Below are positions 31,395-37,423 of a stretch of DNA of 37,423 nucleotides, in pieces. The DNA lies in assembly GCF_038096175.1 (NCBI RefSeq), contig NZ_CP151104.1:1-37423 (forward strand), read 5' to 3'. The DNA is from Nostoc sp. UHCC 0302 (GTDB taxonomy: Bacteria > Cyanobacteriota > Cyanobacteriia > Cyanobacteriales > Nostocaceae). The notes below the pieces were generated by a model that saw only the letters and a list, made by a program, of their open reading frames with translations, was not told where the DNA came from and made no database searches. Every line of letters starts with the position of its first letter. Position 1 is the first letter of the stretch. The position numbers and the translations under genes are program-made.

Positions 31395-34300
31395 ATGATT
31401 ACTAAAATCAAAGCTAATAAATCATTTAATGGCACTACTAAATATGTATTACAGAAAGAGAAAGCCAAACTTATTGGCGGGAATATGTACGGTCTCAGTA
31501 CCAATGAACTGGTAGAGCAGTTTACCCTATCAGCCCATCTTAACCCTCAGCTTAAAGACCCTTGCTATCACTTAATGTTGTCAGTTCCTAAAATAGATGG
31601 GACTCTAACTGATGAAAAATTGGCGATTATGTCTGAACGTCACTTCGCCAATGTTATTGTCCTATCGCGCCTAAAAGGTGATGAAGCCCAAGTTAAACAG
31701 CCAGAGAAAAGGATAGCTGACACAAAATTAAAACACCTCGTTGATGAATTTATTGAGACAGAACTCCCGGCTTATGACTTCTTCATAGCCCGACACTCAG
31801 ACAAAGAACACGACCACACCCACATCGTTGCATCTAGGGTCAATAATCTAGATGGTAAATCCATCCGCACCTGGAACAATTACGCCCATTCGGAACACTC
31901 CGCCCGACTGCTAGAGCGAGAATTTCAGCTAACCCCAGTCCAAAGTAGTTGGGAGAGTAAGCAGAAGGCTATGACTCGGAACCAACTGGAACGGGTCGAA
32001 CGCGATGGACTTCCAGGTGAAGAAATAATGCGCCGAGCGATTGAAAAAGTAGCAGAAAATAAACCGACAATGCCCCAATTAATTGAGCAGTTATGGAGAG
32101 AACATCAAGTTAAAGCTATCGTTAGTTATTACGGCCGCGGTGGGGTAAGAGGTATCAAGTTTGGTATTGATGTCGGCTCAGTTAATGAAGATGGTTCGTC
32201 CCGACTACTGTGGAAACAGGGAGGGAATCTCAATAAATATAAGTGTTCTTTCGGCAAGCTTCAGACAGAATTGGGGATAAACTACGACCCCAAACGGGAC
32301 GATAGCGAAATTAAACGCTTAAATAATTTCTTAGAATCTGTAAATAATAACCAAGTTAATCAACAGCTAGTATCAACCATATCACCTAAACAATCTCAAA
32401 TTATAGTCGAAACTAAATACCAGCTAACCCCAGCTAAATCAGTTCCAGAACAACGACTTAGGTCAGAACTCATAAATACAATCTCTGACTTTATTGAACA
32501 GTCAGTAGTTGAATCAACTTTGATTGAAACATTGCCACAGTTAACAGAACAACTGTCTGAGTATCAGCAGAATTTATCAGCCGGAAGAACCACATTCGAC
32601 GAGCTATTAGCGGCGATTGCTGAAAAAGAGCAGCTTAGAACACAAAGAACTGTGGATGCAATCTCTGACTTTATTGAACAGTCAGTAGTTGATGATGCCT
32701 TAAGTGAAACAGTATTAGAATTAACGCAACAACTTTCTCAATACAAAGAACAACTTATTACAGTTAAAGCTACATTCCATGACTTGGACACAGTACTTGC
32801 TAATGACTTGCAATCCATTAGAGAGAATCGGATTATTTCATCCATCTCTGACTATGTTGAGCAATCTGTTATTGAATCAGCATTAACCCAAACAGTATTA
32901 GAAGTAACACAACAACTTTCTCAATACAAAGAACAACTTATTACAGCTAAAGCTACATTCAATGACCTAGATGCAGCCCTTGCTAATGACTTGCAATCCA
33001 TTAGAGATAAACGGGTTATTTCATCCATCTCTGACTATATTGAAGAATCTGTTATTGAATCAGCTTTAGCTAAAACCGTATTGGAGGTAATACAACAACT
33101 TTCTCAATACAAAGAACAACTTATTACAGCTAAAGCTACGTTCAATGACTTGGACACAGTACTTGCTAATGACTTGCAATCCATTAGAGAGAATCGGGTT
33201 ATTTCATCCATCTCTGACTATGTTGAGCAATCTGTTATTGAATCGGCTTTAGCTGAAACTGTATTAGAAGTAACACAACAACTTTCTCAATACAAAGAAC
33301 AACTTATTACAGCTAAAGCTACATTCAATGACCTGGACGCAGTACTTGCTAATGACTTGCAATCCATTAGAGAGAATCGAGCTATTTCATCAATCTCTAA
33401 CTATGTTGAACAATCTACGATTGAATCCACTTTAACTGAAACTATATTAGAGGTAATACAACAACTTTCTCAATACAAAGAACAACTTATTACAGCTAAA
33501 ACTACATTCAATGACCTGGATACAGTACTTGCTAATGACTTACAATCCATTAGAGAGAATCGAGCCATTTCATCAATTTCTGATTATATTGAGCAATCGA
33601 CTGTTGAATCTGCCTTAACTGAAACAGTATTAGAACTAACGCAACAACTTTCTCAAAATCAGCAGCAGCTATCAGCTGGAAGAATCATATTCGACGACCT
33701 GGAAGCAGCGATTGTTTATTTGGAGCAACTCCATAGATCACAAAAAAAAGCGGATGCAATTGCTCTTAATAAAGCTCAAACTTTAGCCACAGATAAACCA
33801 AAGCTAAAAGATAATCTAAGAGCCGAGTTATACAAGTATTACAGCGCCGACTTGCAAAACTTATTAGTGACTGACCGAGATAAAGAAATTGCTACACGGG
33901 CGCTATTAGATAATAAGCCAGCCCAAGATGTTGAAGAAATTCTCCAAGTTAGTCCAGCCGGATGGACACAAGATGAAGCCAGAGAATTGGTACTAATCGC
34001 TAGCAATCAACTGGCAACTCAAAAGTCAGAACCAGAACAGTCACTTGACCAAAAGCAGCGTATTGAATCAGAATTCTTAGCTATAGCTGTACCTATTGCT
34101 GTTGAATTAATCAACTGGCAATTAAGAGAAACTGGCTCAAATAGCCTTAGATTCAAACGTGCAACTCTAGAGAAGCAGGGTAGAGAACTGGTATTTACCC
34201 ATGATGAACGAGGTGAGATTTTTCGAGTGGCAGTCAACCGAAACCAGTCAGGTGAGCTTGAGTATTCACCGATTCATATTGGGTCAGTAGAAATAGAAGA

Positions 34301-34397
34301 TATTCAGCTTTGGCAAAAAGCAGAGCGTGTATTGCAACAAATAAGAGAAGAAGCAGAGCGACAAGAAAGAAAACAGAGTAAAGGGATGTCTCTCTAG
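31395..34397 (+). CDS. Relaxase (MobA/VirD2-like, MOBP type) with repeat tail
   Basis: This is a 1000-residue protein. The N-terminal relaxase domain (about 1-300) has a candidate catalytic Tyr17 (TTKYVLQKEKA), the CYHLMLSVP strand (57-65) and the metal-binding motif III HSDKEHDHTHIVASRVN (134-150; His139, His141 and His143). Such enzymes nick oriT, stay bound to the 5' end and lead the strand into the recipient. Residues 363-788 are seven tandem 60-61-residue helical repeats. The last 200 residues include LRAELYKYYSADLQNLLVTD and a small folded domain (LVFTHDERGEIFRVAVNRNQ). No primase or helicase motif is visible. It is larger than typical mobilization relaxases because of the repeats. Confidence 0.9.
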   Translation: MITKIKANKSFNGTTKYVLQKEKAKLIGGNMYGLSTNELVEQFTLSAHLNPQLKDPCYHLMLSVPKIDGTLTDEKLAIMSERHFANVIVLSRLKGDEAQVKQPEKRIADTKLKHLVDEFIETELPAYDFFIARHSDKEHDHTHIVASRVNNLDGKSIRTWNNYAHSEHSARLLEREFQLTPVQSSWESKQKAMTRNQLERVERDGLPGEEIMRRAIEKVAENKPTMPQLIEQLWREHQVKAIVSYYGRGGVRGIKFGIDVGSVNEDGSSRLLWKQGGNLNKYKCSFGKLQTELGINYDPKRDDSEIKRLNNFLESVNNNQVNQQLVSTISPKQSQIIVETKYQLTPAKSVPEQRLRSELINTISDFIEQSVVESTLIETLPQLTEQLSEYQQNLSAGRTTFDELLAAIAEKEQLRTQRTVDAISDFIEQSVVDDALSETVLELTQQLSQYKEQLITVKATFHDLDTVLANDLQSIRENRIISSISDYVEQSVIESALTQTVLEVTQQLSQYKEQLITAKATFNDLDAALANDLQSIRDKRVISSISDYIEESVIESALAKTVLEVIQQLSQYKEQLITAKATFNDLDTVLANDLQSIRENRVISSISDYVEQSVIESALAETVLEVTQQLSQYKEQLITAKATFNDLDAVLANDLQSIRENRAISSISNYVEQSTIESTLTETILEVIQQLSQYKEQLITAKTTFNDLDTVLANDLQSIRENRAISSISDYIEQSTVESALTETVLELTQQLSQNQQQLSAGRIIFDDLEAAIVYLEQLHRSQKKADAIALNKAQTLATDKPKLKDNLRAELYKYYSADLQNLLVTDRDKEIATRALLDNKPAQDVEEILQVSPAGWTQDEARELVLIASNQLATQKSEPEQSLDQKQRIESEFLAIAVPIAVELINWQLRETGSNSLRFKRATLEKQGRELVFTHDERGEIFRVAVNRNQSGELEYSPIHIGSVEIEDIQLWQKAERVLQQIREEAERQERKQSKGMSL
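32481..33758 (+). repeat. Seven tandem 183-bp repeats in the relaxase gene
   Basis: Units start at 32481, 32661, 32844, 33027, 33210, 33393 and 33576; spacing is 180 bp once, then 183 bp five times. Each encodes ISD(Y/F)(V/I)EQS..ES.L.ET followed by a Gln-rich helix. The inner five units are nearly identical in DNA; the outer two are diverged, as expected from unequal exchange in the middle. Confidence 0.9.
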
Positions 34398-34405
34398 GTG
34401 ATGGC

Positions 34406-34531
34406 GCAACTCTTAACCGCTTCGCTCAAATAGTCGGTGTCTGCCACTGCCACAAATCCTATCTGGAGCCAACCAATTTGTTGCAGGCATCGGCAGACAC
34501 TCCGCTACGCCGCCTATTTGTTAAGAGTTGC
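34406..34531. repeat. Nested inverted repeat after the relaxase gene
   Basis: GCAACTCTTAAC at 34406-34417 pairs with 34520-34531, and GTGTCTGCC at 34437-34445 pairs with 34492-34500. The intervening parts are unmatched. It lies between the relaxase gene and the convergent PAP2 gene. A transcription stop or a small non-autonomous element. Confidence 0.55.
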
Positions 34532-34580
34532 TTGAGTCACTGTGGTGTGGATTTATAGCAGAAGCATTTTCTTAAATTTT

Positions 34581-35261
34581 TTACCTTAGTTTTTGCAATT
34601 TAAGCATCGTCATACATATCATCAGCCACAGAAAACCGACTCCATAACCTGCAATTATGTCTGTGGGCCAATGGACTCCTAAATATAAGCGGCTCAAACC
34701 AATAGCAGCAATTAAAATAACTGTCAAATTGTAAATAACTTTGGCAAACTGAGGATAGGAAGTAGCTAACTCATAAGCAATAAAACCATAAAGCACCATA
34801 GAACCAAGTGCGTGACCACTAGGAAAACTAAAAGATTTTTCAGAAATCAATTGATGCCACAGTTCAGGGCGAGGTTTAGAAAAAAACAACTTTAGCCCTG
34901 TATTTAAAATTAATGCTCCCAAGCAAGCAAGTACAAAAATTTTTGCATCTTCTCGATAACGTCGCCACCAAAGTAATAACAAAGTAACTCCTGCAACCAC
35001 AACTACGGTTTTGGGATTACCAAGATTTGTAATGAACAACATGAAATTATCTAAGTTGGGATTGGCAAACTGATGTAGCCATAACAAAAAATTAGTATCA
35101 AATGTAAAAGTCTCTCGCTCTAAGACCTCTTGGGCTAGTTTTGCTAAAACAAAAAGAATGAGCAGACAACTAACAAGTCCAACAATACTAATAGCGGCAA
35201 TTAATGTAACTAAACGAGGATGTATATAACGCAACCAGAAATGAGAAAGTTGTCGTAGCAT
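34581..35261 (-). CDS. PAP2-family membrane phosphatase
   Basis: This is a 226-residue integral membrane phosphatase with about five or six membrane segments. The three PAP2 motifs are present: KLFFSKPRP (Lys124, Arg131, Pro132), FPSGH (His150, acid/base) and SRLYLGVHWPTD (Arg191, nucleophile His197, Asp201). Family members dephosphorylate phosphatidic acid, undecaprenyl pyrophosphate or phosphatidylglycerophosphate at the outer face of the membrane. The substrate here cannot be told. It is followed upstream by two related membrane protein genes on the same strand, after a 110-bp gap. Confidence 0.9.
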   Translation of the reverse strand: MLRQLSHFWLRYIHPRLVTLIAAISIVGLVSCLLILFVLAKLAQEVLERETFTFDTNFLLWLHQFANPNLDNFMLFITNLGNPKTVVVVAGVTLLLLWWRRYREDAKIFVLACLGALILNTGLKLFFSKPRPELWHQLISEKSFSFPSGHALGSMVLYGFIAYELATSYPQFAKVIYNLTVILIAAIGLSRLYLGVHWPTDIIAGYGVGFLWLMICMTMLKLQKLR

Positions 35262-35371
35262 ATTTAAATGTTATTCATCGTCAAAAGACCTAGCTACTGC
35301 TAGCGTAGGTCGGCGGAAATACAGTTATTAGCTAAAATGGGTAAAAATTTTTCAAAATAAGCATTCGTTTT

Positions 35372-36115
35372 CTACTCAAGTGGATGACGTACTTTTTTCT
35401 CCTTTTGCACAGAAAAGAATAGGACAAGTGCTAGCAAGATAAAGGCGATCGCGGAAGCATATTCCCTTGGTAGTGAGAGACCACCATCTTTGACTGGCTT
35501 AGTCAAAAAATCTCCGAAGGTGGCTCCAAAGGGGCGTGTGAAGATGAAAGCTAGCCAGAATAGAAGAATATCGCTCAACTTTGTTATGTAGTGAAGTGCG
35601 ATAACAACACCAATGACGCTGGCCGTCACCAATGCCCCCTGAATATAGCTTAGTTCTAAGTTGCTGGTAAGAAAGTCACCAAAAGCTGTTCCCAAACTGT
35701 TAGAGAACACCACAGCCAGCCAATAGGTTGTCTCTGCGTCTTTCCTAATGATGGGATAAACGCTCAGGTCTCGATCTCGGTAGTACCAGATAGCAAGAAC
35801 GCTTAACAGACTGGCTACCAGAATCAGCGATCCCACTGCATAGCCCAGCCCGAAAGATCGATCCATCAAGTCGGAAATTTCAGTTCCGGCTGTGGTTGTG
35901 GCAATGATCGCCAACCAATAAAGGGCTGGACGATATCTATCTCCTTGAATTTGAAAAAATAGGAGAATAGCTAGGATGGCGAACGTTACAGCAAAAGCTA
36001 TGTAATACCCCAGTCCAAGGGTCATTGAGATGAAGTCACCTGCTGTCTCGCCAAGTGTCGTGGCGATAATCTTCATGATCCAGAAGAAAATTGTGACTTT
36101 TGCAACTTTATTCAT
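35372..36115 (-). CDS. COG4705-type membrane protein (paralog 1)
   Basis: This is a 247-residue protein with about eight membrane segments arranged as four two-helix units. Each unit carries a small-residue motif ending in Asp: KIIATTLGETAGDF, TAGTEISDL, SLGTAFGDFL and FGATFGDFL. The repeated G-x-x-x-(G/S)-D pattern is the hallmark of the uncharacterised COG4705 family. It is paralogous to the next gene (36346-37113), with the same motif order and the same PFGA...GD ending. The buried Asp residues suggest ion binding or transport, but no activity is established to my knowledge. Confidence 0.75.
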   Translation of the reverse strand: MNKVAKVTIFFWIMKIIATTLGETAGDFISMTLGLGYYIAFAVTFAILAILLFFQIQGDRYRPALYWLAIIATTTAGTEISDLMDRSFGLGYAVGSLILVASLLSVLAIWYYRDRDLSVYPIIRKDAETTYWLAVVFSNSLGTAFGDFLTSNLELSYIQGALVTASVIGVVIALHYITKLSDILLFWLAFIFTRPFGATFGDFLTKPVKDGGLSLPREYASAIAFILLALVLFFSVQKEKKVRHPLE

Positions 36116-36345
36116 TTCTTTTTCACAATAAAAAATGGTAAGCCATCATGAATCTATTCAGATTAGTGCAGTTTGGTAGAAACAACTGAATGGTGCGCTT
36201 GAAAAGTTCTAAGCTATGTGGAATAAGCACTATAGCTTTTAAAGCTATTGAACAGTGAAGGGATGGGTCAGGCGATCACAAATTGCCAACCAAATCGCCT
36301 CTTTACAAATAGAAATATGCCCAAGTTCGATAAGGCAATCAATTA

Positions 36346-37113
36346 TCAATCTTCTCGGTCAATCGGCACTAAGCCTGATTTCTTACGCTTAAGGCTTAAG
36401 TAAATTACTAGGCTGATGATTATACAGAGAAAAAACACACTGGTTCCAACCGTACCATAGCCAAAACCACCATTTTTAGTGGGTTGGGATAGTAAATCAC
36501 CTACCGATGCTCCAAATGGACGAGTCAAGATGTAAGCTAACCAGAATGCCAAAACAGCATTCATTCTCAAGTAAAAATAACTACTAGCTATGATTGCAAT
36601 TGCCGCCCCAAATATTAATGCTGATTGTGTATAACCCAACCCCGAAGTCTCAGCTAAGAGGTCTCCTGTTGAAGTACCCAAGGCAAATGTCAGTAAAATA
36701 GCTACCCAGTAAAAAATTTCTCTTTTAGCTGTGTTGATGGAGTGCATGGCTAATGTCTTTTCGCTGAAATACCAAAACGAAAAAACTGCCAACAATACAC
36801 AACTAAAAACTATGCTAGTTGTCACCAAACTCACTCCAAAATCATCTACCAATCTATCAGTAATTAATGTACCGACAATACTTATCAAAACAACTACTAA
36901 CCAGTAACTCAGTGGAACATACCGCTTCAGCCTAAACTGATTTAAAAGTGCAATCAGTAATAAACTGCTCATAATATATGATGTGATGCTTAAACCAAAG
37001 TTGAGCGTTATTGATAAATAATCAGCCGCAGTTTCGCCTACTGTCGTTGCCATAATCTTAATAATCCAGAAGTAAATTGTCACCTCTGGAACTCTGTTTA
37101 AAATCTTCCTCAT
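36346..37113 (-). CDS. COG4705-type membrane protein (paralog 2)
   Basis: This 255-residue protein is homologous along its whole length to the preceding one, with the four units KIMATTVGETAADY, IVGTLITDRL, ALGTSTGDLL and FGASVGDLLSQPTKNGGFGY. It starts MRKILNRVPEVTIYFWIIKI, compared with MNKVAKVTIFFWIMKI in the paralog. It looks like an old tandem duplication, since protein similarity is moderate. The 230-bp gap between the two genes means they may be separately controlled. Upstream is AT-rich DNA with a long palindrome. Confidence 0.75.
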   Translation of the reverse strand: MRKILNRVPEVTIYFWIIKIMATTVGETAADYLSITLNFGLSITSYIMSSLLLIALLNQFRLKRYVPLSYWLVVVLISIVGTLITDRLVDDFGVSLVTTSIVFSCVLLAVFSFWYFSEKTLAMHSINTAKREIFYWVAILLTFALGTSTGDLLAETSGLGYTQSALIFGAAIAIIASSYFYLRMNAVLAFWLAYILTRPFGASVGDLLSQPTKNGGFGYGTVGTSVFFLCIIISLVIYLSLKRKKSGLVPIDRED

Positions 37114-37423
37114 GATATTTATTATTTTTGATTTTCGATGGAGATGAAATTAGAGAATACGCGCTCAAGCTATTTTTATAGCCTAAATTTAGCGTAGTTA
37201 ATAAAAAATCTCCTGCTATTTCTCCCAGGTTGTTGACACAAATATTTATTTGATCAATTTTTCTCTGATTTTAATTATGTGCATAATGATTAAACTTTAC
37301 ACGGCAAAAGTAAAGAAAAAGTCAAGATGTGATTTTAAGTTTATTTTTTAATAAAAATTAAACTTAAAATAGCTAAAATCTCTAATTAAAAGTGCATCCT
37401 GACATCTAATTTTCAATTTATAA
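37114..37423. promoter_or_regulatory. AT-rich upstream region with long palindrome
   Basis: There is no gene here. ATTTTAAGTTTA at 37332-37343 is exactly complementary to 37359-37370; after one mismatch a further five T-A pairs close a 3-nt loop, so about 39 bp form one palindrome. If the molecule is circular, this lies between divergently read genes (COG4705 paralog 2 and the PepSY gene) and could be a shared regulator site. Confidence 0.5.

Noticed and set aside
32481-33758. Regular repeats suggesting a CRISPR array
   Set aside because: Units are 180-183 bp, stay in frame and encode protein repeats in the relaxase; there are no unique spacers or cas genes.

Overview
The window looks like a plasmid, or a plasmid-derived accessory region, from a filamentous cyanobacterium of the Nostoc/Anabaena type. 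The evidence is AT-rich DNA scattered with the cyanobacterial GCGATCGC (HIP1) octamer, Rpp-like two-component genes, cyanobacterial-style tyrosine recombinases, and a full set of plasmid replication, partition and mobilization functions. At 37.4 kb it could be a whole circular replicon cut at an arbitrary point, but this cannot be proved from the sequence alone.

Layout. 1-3.6 kb: a secreted PepSY-like protein, an OmpR-type regulator with its histidine kinase, then the back half of an MFS transporter joined to the front of a tyrosine recombinase. 3.6-9.3 kb: transposase debris, a small repeat protein, a two-domain DNA-binding protein, a LysR regulator divergent from an aspartoacylase-like gene with a small membrane protein, and an intact tyrosine recombinase. 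9.3-18.7 kb: a mosaic of mobile DNA. It holds an IS630 copy with both ends, two MITE-like inverted-repeat elements, five copies of a 34-bp terminal-repeat-like sequence and an IS5-type end. Between these lie secreted or membrane proteins (a HET-C/VWD protein, a Tat-exported hydrophobic-W repeat protein, others) and a HEPN protein.

18.7-28.3 kb is the plasmid core. A 925-aa primase/helicase initiator is read leftward. Its linker-coding DNA holds ten copies of an 11-bp iteron-like sequence read in four peptide contexts, and its leader probably carries an opposing structured RNA ending in a terminator. To the right is an actin-type partition locus: a cluster of nine GTTTCA/TGAAAC sites, a ParM-like ATPase and a ParR-like ribbon-helix-helix protein. 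This runs into a co-directional series of small unrecognised proteins, two membrane proteins and a membrane-anchored P-loop ATPase resembling a coupling protein.

28.3-34.5 kb is the mobilization block. A structured oriT-like region with a MOBP-type TATCCTG nic core lies between a leftward operon (accessory protein, ParA-like ATPase, coiled-coil membrane protein) and a rightward mobC-relaxase pair. The relaxase contains seven tandem 60-61-residue repeats. I see no mating-pair-formation genes, so transfer would need a helper.

34.5-37.4 kb: a PAP2 phosphatase and two paralogous COG4705-type membrane proteins. If the molecule is circular these adjoin the PepSY/two-component genes at the start, making one envelope or metal-stress module.
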